Assembly (NCBI GenBank): GCA_026120185.1
Contig: JANUWF010002207.1
Span: forward strand, 372,001 to 436,000
Reading direction: 5' to 3'
Origin: Voacanga thouarsii
Lineage: Eukaryota; Streptophyta; Magnoliopsida; Gentianales; Apocynaceae
DNA: 64,000 nt
Part shown: positions 34,166-45,742 of the stretch, in pieces
Position numbering within the stretch: the stretch's first letter is position 1
Layout: every line of letters begins with the position of its first letter
Notes under the pieces: model-generated
The model's database searches: none
What the model saw: the letters and a program-made list of their open reading frames with translations, nothing else
Told to the model about the DNA's origin: nothing
Position numbers and translations under genes: made by a program

Positions 34166-36460
34166 TGGCCGAAACTCCCTCTCTTGGCCTGATGGCTTCT
34201 TCCTCCATGGCCATACTCCTTCCACCTTCCTTGGATGATTTTAGGCATCTAGGAGTTGAGATCCATTCTAAACTCCTTCAAAGAATCCCTCAACTATGTA
34301 AGTCCCCTCAATATTTCTTTTAAATTCTAGATTCATGTCTCTAGGATGATGTTGATAGTATGTGGATTGTGATAGGATTTGAGTATGCATTGTAGAGATT
34401 GAAGCATGAATATATGTATGATTGTGAAGGAGATGGGATTTATGCATGGAAGGATTATAATGTTTTATTGAATGATGATTTGGGGTTTGATGCTTGTTTC
34501 CATGTTATAGGTAGTATTTGTGATGAAGTATGTTAGAGATTATGTCACCATTGGTGATTAGGACTTATATTCATGTTGGATTATTGAAGCCATGGCCATA
34601 TCTATGCTAGTAGAGGTTAGATCATGTCTTGATAAATTGAGATCTAAGCTTGTGAGCATGATTTGGATGAATTGATGAGGTGAATGGTTAAATATGTTCA
34701 TGATTGTGAGTAACCTTGGAATTATGATCATGATCTAGTTGTCCCTAAGCAAATTTTAATGTTATGAAAAAATATGTAGTAATATAATTTTCCTAGTGAT
34801 TTCGAAAAACCCTATGAAGGGTGGATTTGGAATATTATATTTATATAAAGGAAAATTTAGTCAAATAAATGATAGTTTTAATAGAAAAATAAAATATATA
34901 GATACTTTATAAAATAATGAAATCCACTAAAACCTTTCATGGAAATAATCATGACTAGTAAAATACTTATTTCTATAAATTCAATTATCATCTTTTAATC
35001 AAAACCTATTAAAACTCATTTATTATTTTTCAAGCAGAATTCATTAAAATTCATTTTCAACTAACTTTAGTTATCAATTATTTTCTAACAACTAAATTAT
35101 TAATAAATCATTAACAAATAAACTCTAAATTTTTCTTAGCAAGTTTTAAACCTTAACTTATTAGTACCTATTTCCCAAAACATTAATTATTTTAAATATC
35201 AAATTATCCTTAGCCTATAAACCTATTTATTCATTGAGTGGCCTTGAAGCTTGGGACACTAGGATCATGATAGTAGTAAGTTGAGTTGTTTTAAATTGAG
35301 GAAGTGGATTGTGGCTTGAAATTAATTGTGTTTTGTATTTGCCCATGTGGGGTTAGGTCAGCTGTTGGAGACCTTTTATTTGTGAGCAATAGTCAGGTAA
35401 GCTCCTGCATAAAACCTGATTGATGTGAAATGTTTTTCTTATGGCAAGCCAAATGTTGAGTGTATGGACACTTATTTATGTAAAGGCAATTGAGGGTTGA
35501 ACTCTCTCTTATTTCAAACATTTGAATTATTTAAAAATCAAAGAGCAGATTTGCCAAACTCAAATTATTTCTAAAGCTGATTTTTACAAGGACTTTGGAA
35601 ACCCTCAAAATGCCATTTTTATGTGGAACAATGTTTGTTCATTTTATCCCAAGTGGGAAACGTCGTTGAGTACTCAATAAGGGCGGACTACTAGGGCTAG
35701 TCCTTGAGGGGTAAGGGTAAGTAACTCAGTAGGTGCCCACCTCTGAGGGGTGAGTCCTTCCCGGATAGGACTTCAGTCCAGTGGGTCATGCCGGTCTGAG
35801 CTAGCAGTGTTCTTTTCAGTCAAGTGATTGTGTTTCGCCGGAATGAACACCCGGTTGTTGTTTGGGTATAGAGAAGGAGAAGTATCTTGCCCAGTAGGCC
35901 GATCACCTACTTTTGTCAGTCTGCACAAAGTCTGTACAAAGTGTGGCATTCTGATTGGCGGCATGCACAAAGTGTGGCATACTGACCATCCGGTTGTGGG
36001 GCCCCATGTGTGGTAACCTATAATCCTTTCTTATGAGTGGTTGATTTTATTGATCATGTATGGCTGGAAAAGCTAAAACGCCATTCTTGCTTTTGACTAA
36101 TGTTTATTGCTTGCCAATATTTCTCTTATAAAGATTTTGCACTTTGCATCAATGAACTACTTTCACTAAACACCCAAAGTACACACGGACTTGCTGAGAT
36201 TTCTGTCTCATCACCTTTTTACCATGATTTCAGGTTGATCCTGTAGTGTGGATGAGTAGCTAGTGTAATCTGCCTGGGAAGAGATTGTTATCGTTTATTT
36301 CTATGTATTGCTTTGGGGAGTCGAGAGTGGATAATTTTATTTATGGTTTTGTTTTGGGAACTCATGGATTTATTCTTGGAGTATTTTGGGATGTAATAAA
36401 ATTTTAAGTTAAAGTATTATTTTATTCCGCTATTTTATTTGTGTGACCTAGTTATAAAAA

Positions 36461-36481
36461 CCCCTTGTCCTTTGGACGGGG
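36461..36481 (+). other. Hairpin near the Chr1 LTR 3' end
   Basis: CCCC-TT-GTCC-TTT-GGAC-GGGG can form a GC-rich stem-loop. The same stem is at 49933-49953 and 40215-40235 in the other orientation. Confidence 0.6.
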
Positions 36482-36745
36482 CGACATCCCCGGCCCTGGC
36501 GGGCCTAGGTAGCGGGGTGTTACAACCCTCCACACGAGTTGTTGGGCAAATGCAACTCTTTTGGGCCTTCTCTTTGGTATCCATCTCTTCACACTCTTTA
36601 TATTCCTTGGCTTATTGAATGGTTTTGCTTGAATCCTCCCTTGTAAGCTCCCATATCTTGGATTCTTCAAGGTGCAATGAAGTGTGGCTTGTAGTTCCAT
36701 CCCCCTTCTTTAGCTTTAACATATTACTTGGATGGATTCCTATCA

Positions 36746-38034
36746 GCCAAAATATTGGAAGTAAAGACCAGCTGAAATTCGACTACTACCTTGGAGGAAT
36801 TTTGCTCAAATAAAACTTTTTCAAGCTAGGAAATACCACCGAAATAATCTACTATATTAAGCAGAATTGTTTCTCAAATAAAACCCTTTTAATGGGTTAA
36901 AATCTTCATATTTATACAATAGAAATTTCAGCCATCACATAAAGAGTGTTTGAGCTCAAAATAAGGACTTGAGATAGCTGTAGCTTCCATCGAAATTCTG
37001 CATTATTATCTCTTAAGCAAACAGAAAATTTTTCTCAAACAAAATCTCTCTTTTTCTCTCTCAAAATTACTATTAGCCCTACTCTTCTTCTCCTTCATAT
37101 TTTTTGCCATAACCACCTTCCTCTCTTCACTCTTGACCGAACAACAGTAACAAAACTACAACAGAAAATCACTTTTTCTCTAGCTAAGGAAGCAGAGCAA
37201 AAGCATCCCTCAAGTATAGGAGATTTAGCCTAGAAGATTGGAGTGATTCATATCACTACATATTTCATGAATTATCTTTCATGATCAAAATTTTTCTCTA
37301 TATGAAAACTCTTCTTTTCCTCATGAAATTTTCGGTCACTCTCATCCTTTTCTAAACCTTTCTTGTCCAAAATAGAAAAAGGAAAACCAATAACAAATAT
37401 TTTCTTCATTATTATAGCCACTCTCTTCTCTATTGTCTCTTACTAATTCACCCGCCATTCACCTTAATTTTCTTCTCTTAACTGAAGAGCAAGACCTAAA
37501 TTCCAGCTACAAACATCAATTGTATTTTTCCTTCCTCTTTCCCTACCTGGCCGAAACAAGGAGGCTTCTAGATAGAATTTTATTCTATTAAAACTACAAG
37601 ACGTCTACCTGTAATCTTGGGTAGATATTCGACTCAACTAAAGAACTACGCCAAGGCAATCTTTATTAGAATTTTCGGCCACCCTAACCACACACAACAC
37701 AACTGAAAACACTAGAAAACACTCACCAAAGTTGTTGACCACCCTAGATGAATATCAATCTTAAAATAACAACTTTCTCATCTATTCAATCTCTCTCTCG
37801 GCCTACATTCTCACATACAAAATAGGGCTTTGAACAAGCACTCCTCTTAATTTTTTGGCTCTATTGTTAGTCATCAACAATTGGTAATCTCAAGACTCAT
37901 TTGATCAAGGTTTTCTTAAGGTAAGTTCCTCGCTCTCTACCTTTTGGTTTTCTTCATCTCCATAAATCCAAAAATAAGGAGGCTAATCTTTACTCTAATC
38001 TACTCTCAATCACATAAAAACCCTAGGAGCTTTC
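36746..38034 (+). repeat. ChrX: middle piece of an old chromovirus-type LTR
   Basis: No ORF. It resembles Chr1 U3 and leader: many 'ccgaaa' and 'ctctctc' tracts, then ..TTAAG/GTAAGTTCC (37916-37928), which matches AAG/GTAAGT in the Chr1 LTR. It is cut at 38034 by the CopA element (TSD ctttc) and resumes at 60959. Confidence 0.5.
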
Positions 38035-39743
38035 TGTTGGGTATCTCAAGCTCATATCCTATAGGGCGCAACAAAATAATAAAACGAGATACCATCCCAA
38101 GACCTGCATATATGTGGAAAACAAGACATAAACAGATCAAAGGTGACAGCTTTTACCTTTCTTTGATCGTCCAAAGAACAAAAATTTCTTCTTCAAGTCG
38201 AGATGCAATCCAGCAATCCTCTTGATCTAATTTCACGAGAGTTGAATGTCTAACCTCAATAATCATAGTGTGTGATTATCTCTAATAGTAATCCGCACAG
38301 AGGAATACTCAAACACTAAAATTTCCTATGCTAGCAGAAAAAGATGGTGGCTAGGGTTGTTTCTCAAGAACAATCGAGAGAGAGAGAAAGGATGAGAAGG
38401 TTGTTTGCTGGCTAGGGTTTTCGTGTGTATACCACCTTCTAGTTTCGTGCATCTCATGCATATAAATCTAAAGAAACCCTACTAAAACTGATAATTCTAA
38501 TCCTATTAGAATTCTCTAATTGTAATTGGAAATATCAGTTCTTATAATTACAATTTGGACTATAAATTATAACTATTTATAATTTGTCCATGACAACTTC
38601 TCTTTCTCTCAATTAACCCCACAATATTATCAAGTAACATCTTGAGTATATAATCCTCTATTGTGTGTGACCTGTTAGGTTTTTCAGTCAATTGGTAGTG
38701 AACATGAATTAATCTAAACATCTTTGAGATTAACAATCCATAATTAATTAGAATTAATCCTATTAATTCTAATTAGGATTGGCTTATTAATTCATCAATT
38801 AATAAACCCATATTCCTGGATTATAAGCGGTATCTAGCAACACATCATGACCACCCAAGAGTCCAGGGAGTCAAGTGGCTTGATATGAACCCTTCAATAA
38901 CAAACTTCAGTGTAATTAACTCCTTTCACCATAAAATATCTCATTCGGTCTTGAGTACGAAATTAGTGCCAACTCCCCCTAGAATTAATTCTTGCCTGAA
39001 TACAATAGTACTTCTACCTGGAACCCACTACTCTAGATATGTGTTAATTGGAACTATTTCCAATGCACATATGCCTTGGCCAAGGACTTCTCAAATAGTA
39101 ATTCCTACAAGTGGCTGTGAGATATTCGCCCCTACTATTAGGAGTTGTGAATCCTTTATTGACCCCCTCAACTACTTTTGTTTACGTCACAATGTACCCA
39201 ATATCCATCCCATATGTGGCCCTTGATCGAGCTCCGAAGATTAGAATCAAAATACAATGCTTATCAAACAAAGTACCTTGGAGATCCCAAATCTAAGAAT
39301 ACTTGCACGTTTGCTATATTGAGAATATATCACTGGCATTAAATAGTTATCCATGTGATTATCTCAAAGTTAGGTCATCCAATAAACTTGTTCTATTAAC
39401 AAGCATCTATATGTTAACTTTGAGTATCTCAATATTCACCGATATAAGAACCACCCTCTGATCAAATCAGGAAGTCTAACACATGCTAGTCTTAACGCAT
39501 TAATGATATCCTATCTCATTAATACTACGACTAGGGACTATTTAAGTACTAACACTATATAGTGTAGTAGGAATCTCAAATCATGATTTTCTTAACACAA
39601 TATTGTACTAGGGACTTTATCGAACTGTTATGTTACTTAAAAGTAAAAAAAAAAGAAACTTTAAGATTAATAAAGCTTTTTATTAAAATAAAATATGTCA
39701 TATATATTGTACAAGTGATTGTATCTAGGGCACAACACTAACA
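38035..39743 (-). repeat. CopA 3' LTR
   Basis: 1709 bp; colinear with 59240-60958 and with the solo LTR at 12457-14312. Confidence 0.93.
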
Positions 39744-40172
39744 GACTCCTACATGTACTAGAGCCATTCATTCATGTATCTAATAACGAATAACTCAACA
39801 TGACAATTATGTTTCTTTCGTGATAGTGCTTTTGTAAGTGGGTTATCTATGTTCTCATTCGTGGGAACACTCTCTCTATCATTATTTCCTTAGCTGCTTC
39901 AGAAGCGGCTATGTACTCAGCTTTTGTCGTAAAGTTGGCAATAGTCTATTGTTTGGAACTTTTTCAACTTAATGCCCCTTTGCACAACGTAAACACGTAG
40001 CCAGATTGTGATTTGAAATCATCTTTGTCAGATTGAAAACTAACATCAGTATACCCGATTATTTTCAAATCACCTTCTCCATATACTAAGAACATATCCT
40101 TAGTCCTTCGTAAGTACTTAAGTATGTTATTTACAGCCACCCAATAACCCTCACAAGGGTCAGATTGGTATC
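39744..40172 (-). pseudogene. CopA RNase H C-terminal part
   Basis: Minus strand from 40172: YQSDPCEGYWVAVNNILKYL, then RRTKDMFLVYGEGDL, GYTDVSFQSDKDDFKSQSGYVFTL (RNase H core) and the end of pol. The codon before 40172 follows SFTSR on the other side of Chr1 (54166 on), and the 5-bp duplication gtatc lies in the Tyr-Gln codons. Frame is lost near the end. The PPT before the LTR is weak. Confidence 0.85.
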
Positions 40173-42469
40173 TGTAACACCCCGAAGCCTAGGCCCGCCA
40201 GGACTGGGGATGTCGCCCCGTCCAAAGGACAAGGAGTCTTTATAACTAGGTCATACAAACAAATTGTGGAATAAAAATAATATTTAACTTAAAAAGTTAT
40301 TACAACCCAAAGAAAACTACTAGAATAAATCCATGAATTCTAAAACAAAAACCATAAATAAAATTATCCACTCTCGCCTCCCCAAAGCAATACATAAAAT
40401 CAAAAAGACACATTCTTTTCCCAATCAGATATTACTAGCCACTCAACTCCACAGCAGGATCATCCTGAAATCATGATAGAAAGGTGATGAGATAGAAATC
40501 TCAGTAAGTCCGTGTGTGCTTTGGGTGTTTAGTGAAATCAGTTCGTGGATGCAAAGTGTGAAACTTTTATAAGAGAAACATTGGCAAGCATCAAGCATTA
40601 GTCAAAAGTAAGAGTGGCGTTTTGGCTTATCTAGCCATACACAAGTAATGAAATCAACCACTCAGAAGAAAGGGATATGGGTTACCACACGTTGGGCCCC
40701 AAAACCGGTCAGAAAGCCGACACTTTGTGCAGACTGACAAAAGTAGGTGATCGGCCTACTGGGCAAGATACTCCTCCTTCTCTATACCCAAACAACAACC
40801 GGGTGTCCATTCCGGCAAAACATAGTCACTTGACAGAAAACAAACTGCTAGCTCGGACCGGCTCAACTCACTGGATTGACATCTTATCTGGGAAGGACTC
40901 ACCCCTCAGAGGTGGCCACCTGCTGAGAGACTTACCCTAACCCCTCAAAGACTAGTCCTAGTAGTCCACCCTTATTGAGTACTCAATGACGTTTCCCACT
41001 TGGGATAAAATGAACAAAGCATTGCTCTTCATGAAACTAGTAATTTGAGGGTTTTCAAAGTTTTGGGAACAATCAGTTTTAGAAAGAGTTTTAAGTTTGG
41101 AAAATCTGCTCAGTAACCTTTAAATAATTTAAGTGTTGGAAATAAGAACAAATTCAACCCTCAATTTCCTTCAGATAAACGAGTGTCCATACACACCACA
41201 TTTAGCTTGCCATAAGGAAACTTTTTCACATCGATAGGTTTTATGCAGGAGCTTACCTGATTCTTGCTCACAACAACAAGGTCTCGAACAGCTGACCTAA
41301 CCCCACATGGATAAATACAAATCTTAATCAATTTCAGGTCACAAACCACTTCCTCAATTTTAAGGCAATTTAATTCACTACTACCATGATCCTAGTGTCC
41401 CAAGCTTTAAGATAAAATAATAACTAAATAGGTTTATAAGCTAAGTTTAATTTGTTATTTAAAACAATTAATGGTTTGGGAAATAAATTCTAATAAGTTG
41501 AAAGTTTAACCCTTGCTAGGAAAAATTTAGAGTTTATTTGATCAAGAGTCATAGGTGGTACTAGGTAAAATAGTGATTTACTGATAGTTTTGTTGTTAGA
41601 AAATAATTGATAGCTAGAACTAGTGAAGATTAAATTTAATGAGTCTTGTTTGGAAAATAATAAGTAAATCCTTACGGGGTTTTGATTTAATAATCATTTT
41701 ACTAATTATAATTATTTCCATGAAAGGCTTTAATAATATTTATTCATTTTTTTCTAGCAAAATTATTATTTATTTGACTAAAATAACATTTATATGTATA
41801 ATAATTCCAAATCTACCCTTCCTAGGGTTTTTAGAAATTTACTAGCAAAATTATTATTGAATATTTTATTCATGAACTAAAATTAGCTTAGGGACAACTA
41901 GATCATGATCAAGATTCTTTGGCCAACCACAATCAATAACATACTCAATCCTTCGATTCATCAAATCATCCAAATCTTGCATCTAGGCATAGATCCAAAT
42001 TTACTAAGACATGATTTAACCTCTACTAGCATAAACATGATCATGGCTTCAATAATCTAATCATGCATATAACTCATATTCACCAAAGGTGACAAAATCT
42101 CTACCATGCTTTGACACAAATACAACCTATGACATGCATCAACCCTCAAATCAACATACAATCATCCAAGATGAACCTTTCATGCATAAATCCCATCTCC
42201 TTCACAATCATACAATTGCTCATGCTTCAATCTCAACAATAATTACATATACTCAAATCCTATCACCATCCACCAACTAACAACATCATCCTAGAGACAT
42301 GATTCTAGAGTTTAAAAAGAAGATTGAAGGTACTTACTTGATTGATGAATGTCTTGAAGGAGTTTGGAATACATCTCAACTCCTAGATGGCTAATCTTGT
42401 CCAAGAGAGGTGGCGAAAGCAAGGTCATGGAAGAATGGACCATTCGGCCAAGAGAAGGAATTTCGTGCC

Positions 42470-42503
<34 letters not shown>

Positions 42504-44433
42504 ATTAGTATGTTCATTCACATAAGTTCTCATTGGCGATCAAGTTTGAAGAAGATGAAGTTGATAGAATAAGTTTACCTTGAAGATGTTCTTGACCTTC
42601 AAAAAAATTCCTGGTTTTGATCCAAAGTAGCAAGATGATTTGTGGAGTTTGATGTTAATAATGGTGTTGATGGATTCACAGCAAAGAGCAGATCAAATCT
42701 GGAGATTTTTGTGAGGGTTTGAAGTGGTTTGAAGGTGTATTAGGTGAAAGAAGGTAGTAGGTGTTCTTGGTGTAGTGTGTGTGTTCTTGATGGTTGAAGA
42801 AAATCGAGAGAGAGAGAAGAGGAAGCTGCCGAATTTCTGTGAGGGATAGGGCTGGCTGATTTTCTGTAGGGTTTAGGGAGTGATTTCTCTGATTTGGAAG
42901 GGAAAGTAAAGGTTAGTTGTTACAATCCTTGAAGAGTATTTTTAGGAAGAGAATTTGGAAACTAGATATTCTAAGAATATCTTGATTTTTCTGGACATCT
43001 TTGAAGACTCCTATGGCCGACAGAATGTGTGGCTTTTCTGAGGAATTAAAGTTGGTTCTACAAGGCTTATGATGGCCGAAACTAAGGGGTACAAAGATGA
43101 AGAAGAAGTCTGGTCAATTGAGTAAGATATCATGGGAGGTTGTTAAATAAGATGGCTGGAATTTTGGATAGTAATCAAGCTAAATTGCAGGGATTTGTTG
43201 GAGAGATTTTCGGACAGCCATTGCTGCCTTTCGTCCAGAAGTTTGAAGGAAACAATGGAGCTCTGATAATGGTGGTTTAAGGAATGTTTCAACAAAAGTA
43301 TGTTGGCATTTTCGGCTGGAGAAGAAATGGGAAGTAAGCTGGAAAATTCCTGCACAACAATTTTCGCTGCACAGGAAATTTTCTGGCAGAATTTCGTCCG
43401 CCTCTTCCAGCTGAGATGCAGCGAGTTTGAAGGGGGATTTCAGGGGTATTCAAGGCTAGCTTCCATCCTTCTTCATGGAGGAAAAACATGGCTAAGGTGC
43501 TGCACAAAATCTGGAAGAAAACAGCTTGGTTTTAAGCCTCGAAGGTAGCGATTTGCCCAGAATTTTTCACTGGTTTGCTCAGTCTTTGTGCAGTCCGAAA
43601 ATGGCAGAAATAATTCATGTTTCAAGCTGAAATTAAGGCCATTTTTCTAGCAGAATTTGGAAGGAAATGTTATCTAAGAAGTTCGACATTTTGAAGGTAC
43701 ACAAGCTGGAAAATTTCAGCTCATTCCAAAAAGGAAGGTGAACTAGTTTTGGATGAAATTTCAACAAGCTCACTAGAGAGATTCTTCCTCTTGGAATTTC
43801 TCACAACTCTTCCATAATTTTTAGACTATAAGAAGTCTTTTACCAAGACACTCTGGTCCTAAAAGACCTCAGCACCTTACTGAATTTTCTAGAAAGAAAA
43901 AGGCTAAAACATCTTGATCAAACGGAGTTAAAAATTAAGAAAAACTAAGATCAATGGAGAATGAGTTCCCTTTAAGAATTTCGAGTAGAGCAAAGGAGTG
44001 AAATGAGAATTTTCCTAACATGTCCCTCCTAGGTCATTATCACCACCTTGATCTAGGCCCTTAAGGCCGAAACTAATCCTCCCTAAGCAAAAATAAAATT
44101 TTAATCAAACTAAAGCTTCTATGATGGAATTCAAACCCAAGACCTCAAGAATTAATTCTAAGGCTCTGACCACTAAACCACAACCACTCTTGTTGCTATT
44201 TTTACTAGAAAATTAATTCCTATTCCTTCGACAAGCTATCTCCCTATTTTCACCTCGGGCAAAAATTACCATTTTGCCCCTCTCACACAATACTCACCAA
44301 CAAGACTTCAAAACAATAAAATTCAAATCCAAAGCACATAAAAATCATATGAAAATGTATTTAATCATGAAATAAAGCATGATATGCATCCCAACCCCCT
44401 TACTCTAAGGTTGGTTTTGACTGGGGTTTCACA
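40173..44433 (-). repeat. Chr1 3' LTR
   Basis: TGTAACACCCC to GGTTTCACA on the plus strand. The tRNA-like module is at about 44124-44185. The GA microsatellite at 42472-42500 follows the AAG donor zone. The intron-like donor reads CAG/GTAAGC on the minus strand (around 41250-41258) and the acceptor ATTTCAG/GATGATCC is near 40465. Confidence 0.95.
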
Positions 44434-44446
44434 TCCTCTCCTCCTT
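44434..44446 (-). other. Chr1 polypurine tract
   Basis: Minus strand AAGGAGGAGAGGA immediately before the TG of the 3' LTR. Confidence 0.9.
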
Positions 44447-44479
44447 AGAAGAATTTCGTCCCGAAATTCAAGCGTACCT

Positions 44480-45742
44480 CTATTTCAGCTCGGGATACTT
44501 CCGCTTAACCCATTCTTCTGATTCCCATATGGCATCCTGCGTGCCATGATGCTCCCACTGAATCTTAACCATCGATATCCGCTTATTCCGCAGGGTCTTG
44601 ACACTGCGGTCTAATATCTGCACAAGCTTCCCCACGTAGCTCAAGTCTGGCTGCAACACTAGCAGTTCCTCGTTCAACACATGACCGGGATCCGCATTAT
44701 ACTTCTTCAATTGCGAAACATGGAACACATCATGGATACCCGTCAATCCATCCGTCAGGTCTAATCGGTAAGCTACTGGTCCGATTCTTTCCTTAATAAA
44801 AAATGGCCCCAAATATCTCGGATTTAACTTTCCACCCTTTGGAAGCTTCACAATCCCCCTGTTGGGTGTTAGCTTCAGAAATACACGATCCCCGACTTGA
44901 AATTCCAGTTCTCTCCTCTGGTTGTCCGCATAGCTCTTCTGCCGACTCTGAGCCGTCTTTAACCTCTCCCGAATTAGCTTCACTTTATCCAACATTTCTT
45001 GGACACAGACCTCTCTGGTTTTTCTCACATGACCATCTTCCATCCAACTCCAATATAACGGTACCTGACACTTGTGCCCATACAAAGCCTCGTACGGTGC
45101 CATCCCAATCGAGGCCTGATAGCTGTTGTTATAAGATAGCTCGACATACAGTACACACTCAATCCACTTATCCCCGAAATCCAGGACACAGGCTCTCAAC
45201 ATATCTTCCAGTATTTAGATTACCCTTTCTGATTGCCCATCGGTTTGCGAATGCGCCGTCGTACTGAATTTCAAATTCAATCCCATTGCCTCTTGGAATT
45301 TTTCCCAAAAACGAGAAGTAAACCTCGGGTCTCGGTCTGACACTATGCTCGACGGTACTCCATGAAGTCGAACTACTTCTCGAACATATGTCTGAGCTAG
45401 CTTCTCCATGGAATCCCTCATATTTACCGGGATGAAGTGGGCCGACTTGGTCAGTCGATCCACCACCACCCATATGGCGTCCTTCTGGGACTTGGACATG
45501 GGAAGTCCAGTGACGAAATCTATAGTCACCTCCTCCTACTTCCATTCCGGCACTGGCAATGACTGCAATAGTCTTGCTGACTTCTTATGCTCCGCTTTAA
45601 CTTTTTGATAGGTAAGACAAGTCGAGATGTACTTGACCACATCTCTCTTCATTCTGGGCCACCAGTATGCTCTCTTCAAATCCTGATACATCTTGACCTT
45701 CCCCGGATGAATGGCGTACTTACTCTTTTGCGCCTCCTCCAA
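44480..45742 (-). pseudogene. Chr1 integrase with chromodomain-like tail
   Basis: N-terminal zinc finger region SKYAIHPGKVKMYQDLK, then CLTYQKVKAEH. The usual AHxS His is Gln and the second Cys of CLTCQ is Tyr, so the HHCC finger is damaged. The DDE core is complete in residues: VTIDFVTGLP (first Asp), VSDRDPRFTSRFW (second Asp), QTDGQSERVI (Glu). Stops sit at a Trp position (WK*EEVT, about 45530) and a Gln position (VI*ILEDML, about 45216). The last 240 codons are open: SYNNSYQASIGMAPYEALYG, GDRVFLKLTP, LNPRYLGPF, then KLVQILDRSVKTLRNK and IQWEHHGTQDAIWESEEW (chromodomain-like) ending PELK. The tail is thought to guide insertion into heterochromatin. Confidence 0.93.

Larger units (their letters stand above)
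32199..36524 (+). mobile_element. Chr1 solo LTR (4326 bp)
   Basis: A complete Chr1 LTR, TGTGAAACCCC to GGTGTTACA, flanked by gccct (32194-32198) and accct (36525-36529), a TSD with one change. Its U3 has a tRNA-like module (32452-32510). The core promoter has a good TATA box (33772-33780). R-U5 has a (TC)n run at 34139-34165, a donor-like CAAG/GTAGGT at 34062 and a candidate intron 35397-36233. An AATAAA (36395-36400) and a terminal hairpin (36461-36481) follow. It is the best-preserved promoter copy of this LTR in the window. Confidence 0.93.
31377..36745 (-). mobile_element. GypB solo LTR, split by a Chr1 solo LTR
   Basis: 31377-32198 and 36525-36745 together align with the GypB LTR at 2855-3830; the junction matches '..ggccct/ccatacc' at 3646. 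The right end is TATCA at 36745. Flanks gctga (31372-31376) and gccaa (36746-36750) each differ by one CpG-type change from gccga, a plausible decayed TSD. The 71-bp duplicated palindromic module is at 32022 and 32093. Confidence 0.75.

Noticed and set aside
44803..45267. 154-codon plus-strand frame
   Set aside because: Antisense shadow of the open Chr1 integrase C-terminus.
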